This document shows positions 24,162 to 33,592 of a stretch of 64,000 bases of DNA, one piece after another; within the stretch, counting starts at the first letter, position 1; each line of letters starts with the position of its first letter. The notes under the pieces were generated by a model. The model made no database searches and was not told the origin of the DNA. It saw only the letters and a program-made list of their open reading frames with translations. The stretch lies in contig NZ_JAIWNB010000035.1 in the NCBI RefSeq assembly GCF_020215705.1, positions 1 to 64,000 of the forward strand, written 5' to 3'. The position numbers were made by a program, and so were the translations under genes. The DNA comes from Nonomuraea aurantiaca. GTDB taxonomy: Bacteria > Actinomycetota > Actinomycetes > Streptosporangiales > Streptosporangiaceae.

Positions 24162-25142
24162 TCAGTAGCCGAAGGCGCGGTCGACGGCCTCGAGCACCCG
24201 GTCGAGGTCGGGCAGGTAGTGCTCCTCCAGTTTCGACGGCGGGTAGGGCGTGGAGAACCCGCCGACGCGCAGCACCGGCGACTCCAGCTGGTAGAAGCAC
24301 TGCTCGGTGATCCTGGCCGCCAGCTCGGCGCCGAAGCCGCTGTTGACCGGCGCCTCGTGCACCACCACGGCCCGGCCGGTACGGCGTACCGAGTCCATCA
24401 CCAGCGGCGCGTCGAGCGGATTGAGCGAGCGCAGGTCGAGGACCTCGACCGAGCGCCCGTCGGCCTCGGCGGCCGTGGCGGCCTCCAGGCAGGTCTTCAC
24501 CATCGGGCCGTAGGCGATCAGCGTGATGTCGGTGCCCTGGCGCACCGGCCGGCCGCGGTCGAGAGGCAGCCACCAGTCGGTGCTTGTGGTGTCGACCTCG
24601 GCCTTCTCCCAGTAGCGGCGCTTGGGCTCGAAGAAGATGACCGGGTCTTCGGAGCGGATGGCCTGCTGGATCATCGTGTACGCGTCGGCCGGGTTGGAGC
24701 AGGCGACCACGCGCAGCCCGGCGGTGTGCGTGAAATATGCCTCCGGCGACTCGCTGTGGTGCTCGACCGCGCCGATGCCGCCGCCGCAGGGGATGCGTAC
24801 GACGACGGGCAGCTTGATCGCGCCGAGCGAGCGCATCGGCATCTTGGCGAGCTGGGTGATGATCTGGTCGGCCGCGGGGAAGACGAAGCCGTCGAACTGG
24901 ATCTCGCACACCGGCCGGTAGCCGCGCAGCGCCAGGCCGATCGCGGTGCCGATGATGCCCGACTCGGCCAGCGGGGTGTCGATGACCCGGTCCTCGCCGA
25001 AGTCCTTCTGCAGGCCGTCGGTGACCCGGAACACGCCGCCGAGCTTGCCGACGTCCTCGCCCATGATGAGGACCTTGGGGTCGTCCTCCATGGCCTTGCG
25101 CATGCCCTCGTTGAGCGCCTTGGACAGGCTGAGCACGGTCAT
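24162..25142 (-). CDS. bkdB: Branched-chain 2-oxoacid dehydrogenase E1 beta subunit
   Basis: A 326-residue transketolase-type subunit that with E1alpha forms the thiamine-dependent decarboxylase. Seen: GEDVGKLGGVFRVTDGL, PLAESGIIGTAIGLALRGYRPVCEIQF, and the C-terminal domain LRSLNPLDAPLVMDSVRRTG with VVVHEAPVNSGFGAEL. Length and motifs are standard for the family. Gene order E1alpha-E1beta-E2 with 51- and 11-base gaps indicates one operon reading leftward. The complex would make isobutyryl- and methylbutyryl-CoA for degradation or branched fatty-acid starters. Confidence 0.92.
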   Translation of the reverse strand: MTVLSLSKALNEGMRKAMEDDPKVLIMGEDVGKLGGVFRVTDGLQKDFGEDRVIDTPLAESGIIGTAIGLALRGYRPVCEIQFDGFVFPAADQIITQLAKMPMRSLGAIKLPVVVRIPCGGGIGAVEHHSESPEAYFTHTAGLRVVACSNPADAYTMIQQAIRSEDPVIFFEPKRRYWEKAEVDTTSTDWWLPLDRGRPVRQGTDITLIAYGPMVKTCLEAATAAEADGRSVEVLDLRSLNPLDAPLVMDSVRRTGRAVVVHEAPVNSGFGAELAARITEQCFYQLESPVLRVGGFSTPYPPSKLEEHYLPDLDRVLEAVDRAFGY

Positions 25143-25193
25143 GACGCCTCCTTCGCCCAGGGCTCGACGGTCATGCGGTGCTCAGGGGTTCGC

Positions 25194-26330
25194 TCACTCA
25201 CTGAAGCCCTCCAGGTAAGCGGCGTATTGGGCGCGCTCCTCGTCGATCAGCGCGTGCGGCTCGGAGTAGACGTGCTCGAACATCGCGAGCGGCCCTGGGT
25301 CGGGCATCGCCAGGCAGCGCCTGCGCAGGTCGGCGCCGAGCTGGTCGGCCTCTCCCTCGACCGAGTCGAAGAAAGCCTGGTCGGCGAACTCGTTCTTGAA
25401 CAGGTACGACTTGACGCGCTCGATCGGGTCCTTGAGCTTCCACGCCTCCAGCTCGCTGGCCACGCGGTAGCGCGTCGGGTCGTCCGTGGTGGTGTGGGCG
25501 CCCATCCGGTACGTGAACGCCTCGATGAGCACCGGGCCCTGACCTTCGCGGGCGTTCTTGAGCGCCTGCCTGGTCACGGCGAGGCAGGCGAACACGTCGT
25601 TGCCGTCGACCCTGATGCCGGGGAAACCGAACCCGGAGGCCCTGCGGTAGAGGGGGATGCGGCTCTGCTTCTCCAGGGGCTCGGAGATGGCCCACTGGTT
25701 GTTCTGGCAGAAGAACACGATCGGCGCGTTGAACACGCTGGCCCAGACGAACGACTCGTTCACATCGCCCTGGGAGCTGGCGCCGTCGCCGAAGTAGGCG
25801 ATGACGGCCGCGTTCGCGTCGTCGCGCTGGACGCCCATCGCGTAGCCGACGGCGTGCAGGGTCTGGCTGCCGATCACGATCGTGTAGAGGTGGAAGTTGT
25901 GCTCCTTGGGGTCCCACCCGCCGTGGTTCACCCCGCGGAACAGGCCGAGCAGCTTCACCGGGTCGACGTCGCGGCACCAGGCCACGCCGTGCTCCCGATA
26001 GGTGGGGAAGGCCATGTCGGCGTCGGTCAGCGCGCGGCCAGAGCCGATCTGCGCGGCCTCCTGGCCGAGCAGCGAGGCCCAGATGCCGAGCTCGCCCTGC
26101 CGCTGCAGAGCGACCGCCTCCAGGTCGACGCGCCGGACGAGCACGAGGTCGCGGTAGAGGGATCGCACCTCTTCGGGTTTGAGGTCGATGTCGTAGTCGG
26201 GGTGCTCGACCCGCTCACCCTCGGGGGTGAGGAGCTGGACGAGCTCCGGGGGTGCTTGTGCACCACGAGAGGCGTCGAGTGTCACGTGCCACTCCTGTGC
26301 GGTCAGGGCCGGGGTCGATGGGGTTGCCAC
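25194..26330 (-). CDS. bkdA: Branched-chain 2-oxoacid dehydrogenase E1 alpha subunit
   Basis: A 378-residue thiamine diphosphate-binding subunit. The ThDP motif runs from GDGASSQGDVNESF to FFCQNNQWAIS (GDG about 25-30 residues before NN). The substrate-side loop FPTYREHGVAWCRDVD and the phosphorylation-loop region YRMGAHTTTDDPTRYR are also typical. The GTG at 26330 was chosen because codon usage and homology begin there; an in-frame GTG/ATG further upstream adds only unrelated residues. It is the first gene of the bkd operon and diverges from purS with about 180 bases between the starts. No bkdR (Lrp) gene is adjacent. Confidence 0.9.
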   Translation of the reverse strand: MATPSTPALTAQEWHVTLDASRGAQAPPELVQLLTPEGERVEHPDYDIDLKPEEVRSLYRDLVLVRRVDLEAVALQRQGELGIWASLLGQEAAQIGSGRALTDADMAFPTYREHGVAWCRDVDPVKLLGLFRGVNHGGWDPKEHNFHLYTIVIGSQTLHAVGYAMGVQRDDANAAVIAYFGDGASSQGDVNESFVWASVFNAPIVFFCQNNQWAISEPLEKQSRIPLYRRASGFGFPGIRVDGNDVFACLAVTRQALKNAREGQGPVLIEAFTYRMGAHTTTDDPTRYRVASELEAWKLKDPIERVKSYLFKNEFADQAFFDSVEGEADQLGADLRRRCLAMPDPGPLAMFEHVYSEPHALIDEERAQYAAYLEGFSE

Positions 26331-26511
26331 CTTAGGCCAGCCTTTCGAGCGTCGGACCATGTGGTGGTGGTTCGTACGCGTTTGGGGACATGGTGGCAGA
26401 CGTCACAGCCCTCAGCGCAAGCCCCATCCCCTCCCCGTTCCCGTTGTGTTGCCTGCCACACGCGCCGGTAGGCTGGCTTTCCCAACTCCCGCCGCACCCA
26501 GGAGGAACGCA

Positions 26512-26757
26512 GTGGCGCGCGTCATCGTAGACGTCATGCTGAAGCCCGAGATTCTCGATCCCCAGGGCCAGGCCATCGCCCGCGCGCTGCCCAGGCTGGG
26601 CTTCTCCGGCGTCGCGGCCGTACGGCAGGGCAAGCGCTTCGAGGTCGAACTGGACGGTCCGGCCGACGAGGCGGCACTTGCGGACGTCCGAAAGATGGCC
26701 GAGACGCTCCTGGCCAACACCGTCATCGAGGACTACGTCGTGCGGGTTGAAGAGTAG
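26512..26757 (+). CDS. purS: Phosphoribosylformylglycinamidine synthase subunit PurS
   Basis: An 81-residue small subunit that bridges PurQ and PurL in the fourth step of purine synthesis. It shows the family pattern VIVDVMLKPEILDPQGQAI and RQGKRFEVELDG, ending EDYVVRVEE. GTG start with a strong AGGAGGA ribosome site. It is separated from purQ by an unrelated anti-sigma-type ATPase gene, which is unusual. Confidence 0.95.
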   Translation: MARVIVDVMLKPEILDPQGQAIARALPRLGFSGVAAVRQGKRFEVELDGPADEAALADVRKMAETLLANTVIEDYVVRVEE

Positions 26758-26928
26758 AACAGCACATTTGACGCATCGAAATACCCGCGAGTGGCTAAAG
26801 TCGGGTTCCGGCATGCCACAATGCCACGGGCTTGCCAACAGTAAATAACAACAACGTGATTTTGCGGTTAGCCCCGATTTCACGGGGAAACCTACTCCAG
26901 GTGACATTCCGGAGCCCGGAGGAGTCCG

Positions 26929-27366
26929 GTGGATATTGAGTTCTCGTTGGCGCTGCCTCGGGATGCGATCGGCATACCGATGGTCAGACGAGTGCTAGGG
27001 GATGCGATGCGTTCGCTCAACGTGAGCGAGGCGTGCATCTCCGACATGCTGCTCGCGGTCTCCGAAGCGTGCTCTAACGCGGTACGCCATGGCGGCCCGG
27101 CCAACCGCTATGAGGTCACGGCCTCGATCGGCTACGGCCGCTGCGACGTACGCGTCGTCGACAACGGGGTCGGCCTGCCCTCGATGCCCCTGCACTTTCC
27201 GCCCCCCGACACCGAGAACGGCCGTGGCCTGCTGATCATGCGCTCGGTCGTGGACGAGATCTCCTTCGGCATCACTCCCGGCCGCGGCACCACGGTCCAC
27301 CTCCGCAAGACCCTCGCCTGGGAGGAAACGGCGAACCGCCGCTCCCGCGAGCTGGCCGCGGTCTAG
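26929..27366 (+). CDS. Anti-sigma factor-type ATP-binding protein (RsbW/SpoIIAB-like HATPase)
   Basis: A 145-residue GHKL ATPase. The N box is VSEACSNAVRH and the G1 box is VVDNGVGLP; a glycine-rich ENGRGLLIMRSVVDE follows. This is the single-domain form used by actinomycetes to bind sigma factors of the SigB/SigF type or their antagonists. GTG start with a good GGAGGA site. It lies between purS and purQ on the same strand, so co-transcription is possible. No partner sigma factor or anti-anti-sigma gene is nearby. The 170 bases upstream contain a small CCCCG/CGGGG hairpin but no clear promoter. Confidence 0.88.
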   Translation: MDIEFSLALPRDAIGIPMVRRVLGDAMRSLNVSEACISDMLLAVSEACSNAVRHGGPANRYEVTASIGYGRCDVRVVDNGVGLPSMPLHFPPPDTENGRGLLIMRSVVDEISFGITPGRGTTVHLRKTLAWEETANRRSRELAAV

Positions 27367-27514
27367 CCGTTCGATCCCTCTGCTCCCTTCGCGGGCCGTC
27401 ATGGCGGCCCGCCTCCTGGCGTGCCCGCCGTACCCGATGACGCCGTTGGGAGGCATCGGCGAGCACCAGATAGCCTTGGCGGTGCACACCACGAACGCTG
27501 GAGGAACGCAAGAC

Positions 27515-28192
27515 ATGAGCGCCCGCGTGGGGGTAGTCACCTTTCCAGGAACTCTCGACGATCAGGACGCCGCCAGAGCGATCAGACTGTCCGGCGCGGA
27601 AGCGGTTCCGCTGTGGCACGCCGACCACGACCTCAAGGGCGTGGACGCCGTCTTCCTGCCCGGCGGCTTCTCCTACGGCGACTACCTGCGGTGCGGCGCC
27701 ATCTCGCGGTTCGCGCCGCTGATGCGGGAGCTAGTCCCGGCCGCCCGTGAGGGGCTGCCGGTGCTCGGCACCTGCAACGGTTTCCAGATCCTGTGCGAGG
27801 CGCACCTGCTGCCTGGCGCGCTGACGCGCAACGCGTCGCTGCACTACGTCTGCCGTGACCAGCGGCTCCGCGTCGAGGCGACGGGCACGCCCTGGACGAG
27901 CTCGTTCGAGGCCGGCCAGGAGGTCGTGCTGCCGATCAAGCACGGCGAGGGCCGCTATGTCGCCGACCCCGAGACGATCGCCGCACTTGAAGCCGACGGC
28001 CGCGTGGTCGTGCGCTACCTCGGCAACCCCAACGGCTCCGTCAACGACATCGCCGGCATCCGCAACGAGGCCGGCAACGTGGTCGGCCTCATGCCGCACC
28101 CCGAGCACGCCGTCGAGAACCTCGTCGGCGCGCCGAGCACGGACGGGCTCGGCTTCTTCACCTCCATCCTCAAGAAGCTGGTGAACGCGTGA
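27515..28192 (+). CDS. purQ: Phosphoribosylformylglycinamidine synthase subunit PurQ (glutaminase)
   Basis: A 225-residue class I glutamine amidotransferase that supplies ammonia to PurL. The nucleophile is Cys87 in GTCNGFQ; FLPGGFSYGDYLR and the His/Glu of MPHPEHAVE complete the site. ATG at 27515 is chosen for its GGAGGA site; earlier in-frame starts only add unrelated residues. The stop overlaps the purL GTG (GTGA). Confidence 0.96.
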   Translation: MSARVGVVTFPGTLDDQDAARAIRLSGAEAVPLWHADHDLKGVDAVFLPGGFSYGDYLRCGAISRFAPLMRELVPAAREGLPVLGTCNGFQILCEAHLLPGALTRNASLHYVCRDQRLRVEATGTPWTSSFEAGQEVVLPIKHGEGRYVADPETIAALEADGRVVVRYLGNPNGSVNDIAGIRNEAGNVVGLMPHPEHAVENLVGAPSTDGLGFFTSILKKLVNA

Positions 28193-30441
28193 GCACCGAC
28201 AGCGTCAAGCGGGCCGCCGAGACGCCCGCCGAGCCGATGCCGTTCGCCGAGCTGGGGATGAAGCAGGAGGAGTACGACCGGGTCAAGGAGATCCTCGGCC
28301 GTCGTCCCACGGGCTCCGAGCTGGCCATCTACAGCGTCATGTGGTCCGAGCACTGCTCGTACAAGTCGTCCAAGGTGCACCTGCGGCAGTTCGCCACGAA
28401 GGCCCCCAAGTCCGACGCGCTGCTCGTCGGCATGGGGGAGAACGCCGGCGTCGTCGACATCGGCGACGGCTGGGCCGCCACCTTCAAGATCGAGTCGCAC
28501 AACCACCCCTCCTACGTGGAACCGCACCAGGGCGCCGCCACCGGCGTGGGCGGGATCGTCCGCGACATCATGTCGATGGGTGCCCGCCCGATCGCGGTCA
28601 TGGACGCGCTGCGCTTCGGCGGCGCCGACCAGAACGACACCCGGCGCGTGCTGCCCGGCGTGGTCGAGGGCATCAGCAGCTACGGCAACTGCCTGGGCCT
28701 GCCCAACATCGGCGGCGAGGTCGTCTTCGACCCCTGCTACATCGGCAACCCGCTGGTCAACGCGCTCTGCGTGGGCCTGCTGCGCAAGGACCAGATCAAG
28801 CTGGCCACCGCGCCGGGGCCGGGCAACAAGGTGGTGCTGTTCGGCGCCTCGACCGGGCCCGACGGCATCGGCGGCGCGTCGGTGCTCGCTTCGGCGACCT
28901 TCGAGGACGAGTCGCACGCCAAGCGGCCCGCCGTGCAGGTCGGCGACCCGTTCATGGAGAAGCTGCTCATCGAGTGCTGCCTGGAGCTGTACGCGGCCGA
29001 CGTGGTCGTGGGCATCCAGGACCTCGGCGCGGCCGGCGTCTCGTGCGCCACCACCGAGCTGGCCGCCAAGGGCACCGGCGGCATGCACGTCGACCTCAAC
29101 CTGGTCCCGCTCCGCGACCCCTCGCTCAGGCCCGAGGAGATCCTGATGAGCGAGTCGCAGGAGCGGATGATGGCCGTGGTCCGGCCGTCGGACATCGCGG
29201 CGTTCATGGCGATCTGCGAGAAGTGGGATGTCCCGGCCACCGTGATCGGCGAGGTCACCGACACCGGCCGGCTGGTGATGACCTGGGACGGCGAGACGAT
29301 CGTCGACATCCCGCCCGGCACCGCGGCCGACGACGGCCCGGTCTACGAGCGGCCCTTCCACGAGCCCGCCGGGCAGGTCGCGCTCAACGCCGACACCCCC
29401 GACCGCCTCGACCGGCCCGCCGACCTGCGCCTCACCCTGCTGGAGCTGCTCGGCTCGCCGAACCTGGCGTCGAAGGAGTGGGTGACCTCTCAGTACGACC
29501 GCTACGTCCGCTCCAACACCGTGCTCGCCCAGCCCGCCGACGCCGGGATGCTGCGTATCTCCGAGGTCATGGCCGGCGCCGAGCCGACGACCCGGGGCAT
29601 CGCCCTGGCCACCGACGGCAACGGCCGCTACGCGCGGCTCGACCCCTACGCGGGCGCCCAGCTCGCGCTGGCCGAGGCCTACCGCAACGTCGCCGTCACC
29701 GGGGCCCGTCCGCTGGCCGTCACCAACTGCCTCAACTTCGGCTCGCCCGAGGACCCGGAGGTCATGTGGCAGTTCGCCGAGGCCGTACGCGGGCTCGCCG
29801 ACGCCTGCCGCACCCTCGGCGTGCCGGTCACCGGCGGCAACGTCTCCTTCTACAACCAGACCGGCTCGACCCCGATCCACCCGACACCGGTCGTGGGCGT
29901 GCTCGGCGTGATCGACGACGTGGCCAAGCGGATCGCCACCGGGTTCGTCGCCGAGGGCCTGCGCATCGCGCTGCTCGGTGAGACGAAGGAGGAGTTCGGC
30001 GGGTCGGAGTGGGCGCACGTCGCCCACGGCCACCTCGGCGGCCTGCCGCCCGCGGCCGACCTGGCGGCCGAGCAGGCCATGGCCACCGTGCTGGTGGAGG
30101 CCGCCGCTCAGGGGCTCCTTGAGGGCTCCCACGACCTGTCCGACGGCGGCCTGGCCATCGCGCTCGCGGAGTCCTGCCTGGCGCGGGGCATCGGGGCGAC
30201 GGTGGCGCTGAGCGGTGACGCGTTCACGGACCTGTTCAGCGAGTCGTCGGCCCGCGCGCTGGTGGTGGTCCGGCCGGAGGCGTTCGACCGGTTCGCCGCG
30301 CTCTGCGCCGACCACGAGGTGCCCTGCTACGGCCTCGGCACCACCGGCGGCACGTCGCTGGTGGTGGAGGGGGTGCTGGAGGTGCCGGTCGCGGAGCTGC
30401 GCGAGACGCACTCCGGCACGTTGCCGGCGCTGTTCGGCTGA
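28189..30441 (+). CDS. purL: Phosphoribosylformylglycinamidine synthase subunit PurL (small type)
   Basis: A 750-residue synthetase that converts FGAR, ATP and ammonia to FGAM. This is the short bacterial type that needs separate PurS and PurQ. Typical motifs: SVMWSEHCSYKSSK, FKIESHNHPSYVEPHQGAATGVGG, DLGAAGVSCATTELA, and TGGNVSFYNQT in the second repeat. Translationally coupled to purQ and followed by a strong hairpin. Confidence 0.97.
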   Translation: MSTDSVKRAAETPAEPMPFAELGMKQEEYDRVKEILGRRPTGSELAIYSVMWSEHCSYKSSKVHLRQFATKAPKSDALLVGMGENAGVVDIGDGWAATFKIESHNHPSYVEPHQGAATGVGGIVRDIMSMGARPIAVMDALRFGGADQNDTRRVLPGVVEGISSYGNCLGLPNIGGEVVFDPCYIGNPLVNALCVGLLRKDQIKLATAPGPGNKVVLFGASTGPDGIGGASVLASATFEDESHAKRPAVQVGDPFMEKLLIECCLELYAADVVVGIQDLGAAGVSCATTELAAKGTGGMHVDLNLVPLRDPSLRPEEILMSESQERMMAVVRPSDIAAFMAICEKWDVPATVIGEVTDTGRLVMTWDGETIVDIPPGTAADDGPVYERPFHEPAGQVALNADTPDRLDRPADLRLTLLELLGSPNLASKEWVTSQYDRYVRSNTVLAQPADAGMLRISEVMAGAEPTTRGIALATDGNGRYARLDPYAGAQLALAEAYRNVAVTGARPLAVTNCLNFGSPEDPEVMWQFAEAVRGLADACRTLGVPVTGGNVSFYNQTGSTPIHPTPVVGVLGVIDDVAKRIATGFVAEGLRIALLGETKEEFGGSEWAHVAHGHLGGLPPAADLAAEQAMATVLVEAAAQGLLEGSHDLSDGGLAIALAESCLARGIGATVALSGDAFTDLFSESSARALVVVRPEAFDRFAALCADHEVPCYGLGTTGGTSLVVEGVLEVPVAELRETHSGTLPALFG

Positions 30442-30453
30442 GATTTCAGCGCA

Positions 30454-30486
30454 AAGGCCGGTACGGGGTGCTGCCGTACCGGCCTT
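30454..30486. terminator. Bidirectional hairpin between purL and the collagen-like gene
   Basis: AAGGCCGGTACGG and CCGTACCGGCCTT are perfect 13-base arms with a 7-base loop. It lies between two convergent stops (30441 and 30510), so it can end transcription from both sides. Confidence 0.85.
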
Positions 30487-30509
30487 CGCTTGTCAGGCGG
30501 TCTTGAGGA

Positions 30510-31301
30510 TCAGGACTTCTTGAGGCAGACCACGTAAACGGTGCCGCTCACGCCGTGGTTGCCGCTGGTCAGGTTGTTGGTGTCGTTCTTGGCCGCGGTG
30601 ACCGACCAGCTCGACGCGCCGCTGGGGGCGCTGCTGGTGACGTTGCCGTTGCCGCTGATGGTGAAGCCGCCGCCGGTCGCCACGTCGCCGCTGTTGCAGG
30701 AGGCGGAGCCGCTGCCCGAGCTGAAGTTGTTCGAACGGGTGTAGGTCGTGTAGGTGATGCCTTTCCCGTCCTCACCGTCCTTGCCGTCCTTGCCCGGCAG
30801 GCCGTTCTTGCCGTCAGCGCCGTCCTTGCCGTCGGCACCGGGCTTGCCCGGAAGGCCGTCCTTGCCGTCCTTGCCATCGACCCCGTCGGTGCCGTTCTTG
30901 CCCGGGAGACCGTCCTTGCCATCGGTGCCGTTCTTACCGGGGAGGCCGTCCTTACCAGGGAGGCCGTCCTTACCGTCCTTGCCGTTCTTGCCGGGGAAGC
31001 CCTGACGGCCCTGGAGGCCGGTGTCACCCTTCGGCCCCTGCGGGCCGGTGTCGCCCTTGGTGCCCTCCGTGATCGTGGTCGTCGACTGGCCGCCGCCGCC
31101 GATCACCATCCGGGTCTCCGTCTTCCGGCACGGGGTGGTGGCGTTGACGATGCGGGCGTACCGGGTCTTCTTGTGCACGCACGCGTACACCTCTGAAGCC
31201 GACGACGCGGTGGCGACTCCGCCAACCGCGAGGAGCGAGGCGGCGAGCGCTCCGACAGTGGCGAGGGTGAGCGTACGCGCACCGCGAATCTTGATAGCCA
31301 C
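30510..31301 (-). CDS. Secreted collagen-like protein
   Basis: A 263-residue exported protein. A signal peptide (residues about 1-32, TLATVGALAASLLAVGGVATA) is followed by VYACVHKKTRYARIVN, a cysteine-containing module common in actinomycete exported proteins. From GTKGDTGPQGPKGDTG to GEDGKG there are about 33 Gly-x-y triplets rich in Lys-Asp pairs and in Pro before Gly, as in bacterial collagens. The C-terminal about 75 residues (Ser/Gly/Asn-rich, ending YVVCLKKS) look like a beta-sandwich trimerisation or adhesion cap. GTG at 31301 has GGAAGG upstream. Surface adhesion or coat role inferred. Confidence 0.85.
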   Translation of the reverse strand: MAIKIRGARTLTLATVGALAASLLAVGGVATASSASEVYACVHKKTRYARIVNATTPCRKTETRMVIGGGGQSTTTITEGTKGDTGPQGPKGDTGLQGRQGFPGKNGKDGKDGLPGKDGLPGKNGTDGKDGLPGKNGTDGVDGKDGKDGLPGKPGADGKDGADGKNGLPGKDGKDGEDGKGITYTTYTRSNNFSSGSGSASCNSGDVATGGGFTISGNGNVTSSAPSGASSWSVTAAKNDTNNLTSGNHGVSGTVYVVCLKKS

Positions 31302-31472
31302 GGCTTTCCTTCCGGGGAACGGGTGTTGCTCAGGTTGAGCATGAGGTTCACGTTTCAACCGTTCCAACGGATGACAGGAAACGCATAACGGGTTCATTAC
31401 AGGACAAACCAGACAGACGGTGATGACGCCACTTGACGAGTCATGAAAGTCGGCTGTGGGTAAAAGGACGCA

Positions 31473-31500
31473 TTGGCCGGGCCTGTCTACGATGGATAAT
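31473..31500 (+). promoter_or_regulatory. Promoter of the adenylyl cyclase gene
   Basis: TTGGCC (31473-31478), a 16-base spacer and GATAAT (31495-31500) resemble a vegetative promoter, ending 30 bases before the ribosome site. The rest of the 240-base gap from the divergent collagen-like gene shows no other feature. Confidence 0.45.
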
Positions 31501-31541
31501 CGGGACCGTTCGGGGGCGCACGCATTCCACGGAGGATGACC

Positions 31542-33560
31542 TTGTCGACCGCCAGTCCCTACCTCCCTCCTGCCACGCAGCCGGTGCGAGGGGTCGTCTG
31601 GGCCATCCATCTGGCCCTGCCACTGCTCGGCCTCTGGCTGCTGCTGGCCCAGAGCCACCTCAACATCATGTGGGAGCACCACTCCAGCCACTTCTGGATG
31701 ATCATCTCGGTGGCCGGCCTCAACGTGGCGCTCGGCGCGCTGATCAGCGAGGCGTCGCGGAAACGGCAGGACGCCCGGCTCTTCCTGGTCTCGATGGTGT
31801 TCCTGGCCAGCGCCGGCTTCTTCTTCCTGCACGGCCTGGCCACTCCGCAGATCATCCTGCCCACCGGATCGATAGGGTTCGACCTCGGGCAGCAGGTCGG
31901 GCTGACGATCGCCTCGGCGTTCGCGTTCGTCTCGGCCTTCCCGCTGGGCGAGCGGGCGGCGCGGACCGTCATGAGATCCCAGCACGTCATCCGGGGCGTG
32001 CTCCTCGGATTCATGGTCCTCTGGGGGCTCGCCTCGCTGATCCCGGGGCTGACGCCGCTCAGCCAGCCACCGCTCAAGGAGCCGGTCAACTGGCTCGTCT
32101 GGCTGTCGCTGCCGGGCCTGGGCCTGTACGGCGCGGCCAGCGTGATGATGTTCCAGCTGCACCGGCAGCGGCCGTCGGCCATGCTGGTCAGCCTGATCAC
32201 CGCCTATGCGCTGCTCGCCGAGGCCATGATCGCCGGGATGTCGCAGCTCAACTGGCACCTGTCCTGGTGGGAGTGGCACATCCTGCTGACCCTGGCCTTC
32301 GTCTTCGTCGCCTACAGCGCCTACATCCAGTTCAGGCGCGAGGGGTCGAGCGGCGGTCTGTTCGACTCGGTCGCGCTGTCGGCGACCGTGGCCCGCATCC
32401 AGCGGGACTACGACGCGGTCCTGGAAGAGCTGGTCGAGCACGTACGGCGTGGCGAGCCGCTGGCGGCCACCCGGTTATCGGAGAAGTTCCGGCTCAACGA
32501 GGGGCAGGCCGCGGTCCTCGACCGGGCCGGCGAGGCGCTGGCCAGCGAGCGGGAGCTCTCGGAGCGCCTGAGCGCCCTGGTGGCGGTGAGCGCCCAGACC
32601 CGCGTACGCCAGTCCGAGAGCGACCTCCTGGCCACCGCGCTCGAACGGGTCCGGCAGGCGTACGGCGACGTGCGGATCGGTCTGGTCGCCGACGGCAAGA
32701 CGCAGATCGGCTCCCGCGCGTACGAGTTCGCCGGAGACGCCCCCATCAGGCGGGACAACCTGTTCGCCTTCCCGCTGACGGTCAAGGGCAACCTGGCGGG
32801 CGTGCTCGAGGTGCCGGTCGGCCGTACGGCGCAGGACGAGGCGCTGGCCGCCACCCTGGCCGGGCAGATCTCGATCTCGCTGGAGAACGCCCGCCTCTAT
32901 CAGGAGCTCGACACGCTCTTCCGCCAGTACATGTCGCCTGACGTGGCCAACGCCCTGCTCGCCGATCCGGGCCAGGCGGCCCTCGGCGGCCAGATGAAGG
33001 AGCTGACCGCGCTCTTCGCCGACCTCAAGGGCTTCACCACGTTCTCGGAGCGGGTCACCCCCGGCGAGATCGTCGAGATGCTCAACCGCTATCACACGGC
33101 CGCGGTGCCCTGCATCCTGGCCAACGGCGGCACGATCGTGCAGTTCGTCGGCGACGCGCTGCTGGCCTTGTTCAACGCCCCGGCCACGCAGCGCGGCCAT
33201 GCCAGGGCCGCCTGCCGGGCCGCGCTGGCCATGCAGGAGGCCGCCTCCGAGGTGGCCGAGGAGATCGCCTGGAAGCGGGAGGACGCGGAGGCGTGGCCGA
33301 CGTTCCGGGTCGGCGTCAACACCGGTCCCGCCCTGGTCGGCAACATCGGCAGCCCCGAGCTACGCGGCTTCAACGCGATGGGCGACTGCGTGAACGTGGC
33401 CGCCCGGCTGCAGGGCCTCGCCGAGCCGGGCACGGTGGTGATCGGCGAGACGACGCGCAGGCAGCTGGGAGCCGGCGTCACGGTGAACCCCCTCGGAAAG
33501 CTGAGCCTCAAGGGCAAGGAAGAACTCGTGGGTGCCTACGTTCTGACCGCGATGACCTAG
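31542..33560 (+). CDS. Membrane-bound class III adenylyl/guanylyl cyclase
   Basis: A 672-residue protein. Seven or eight transmembrane helices fill about 15-270, then a helical linker and a GAF-like segment (about 340-450, RIGLVADGKTQIGS to LENARLYQEL). The cyclase domain occupies about 480-672. The two metal-binding Asp are Asp494 (FADLKGFT) and Asp538 (FVGDALLALF). The base-selecting Lys/Asp pair of canonical adenylyl cyclases is replaced by Gln534 and Asn611. An ATG at 31536 directly follows GGAGG with no spacing; the TTG at 31542 has the correct 6-base spacing and is preferred. The Crp-type gene 32 bases downstream suggests a cAMP circuit. Confidence 0.9.
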   Translation: MSTASPYLPPATQPVRGVVWAIHLALPLLGLWLLLAQSHLNIMWEHHSSHFWMIISVAGLNVALGALISEASRKRQDARLFLVSMVFLASAGFFFLHGLATPQIILPTGSIGFDLGQQVGLTIASAFAFVSAFPLGERAARTVMRSQHVIRGVLLGFMVLWGLASLIPGLTPLSQPPLKEPVNWLVWLSLPGLGLYGAASVMMFQLHRQRPSAMLVSLITAYALLAEAMIAGMSQLNWHLSWWEWHILLTLAFVFVAYSAYIQFRREGSSGGLFDSVALSATVARIQRDYDAVLEELVEHVRRGEPLAATRLSEKFRLNEGQAAVLDRAGEALASERELSERLSALVAVSAQTRVRQSESDLLATALERVRQAYGDVRIGLVADGKTQIGSRAYEFAGDAPIRRDNLFAFPLTVKGNLAGVLEVPVGRTAQDEALAATLAGQISISLENARLYQELDTLFRQYMSPDVANALLADPGQAALGGQMKELTALFADLKGFTTFSERVTPGEIVEMLNRYHTAAVPCILANGGTIVQFVGDALLALFNAPATQRGHARAACRAALAMQEAASEVAEEIAWKREDAEAWPTFRVGVNTGPALVGNIGSPELRGFNAMGDCVNVAARLQGLAEPGTVVIGETTRRQLGAGVTVNPLGKLSLKGKEELVGAYVLTAMT

Positions 33561-33592
33561 AAGGGCGCTGACCGTACCGACATAATCGGCGC

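Noticed and set aside
28015..30411. 798-codon minus-strand frame over purL
   Set aside because: Antisense shadow of a textbook purL gene.
30754..31050. Short regular repeats considered as a CRISPR array
   Set aside because: They encode Gly-x-y triplets, vary codon by codon, and have no constant repeat/spacer structure.
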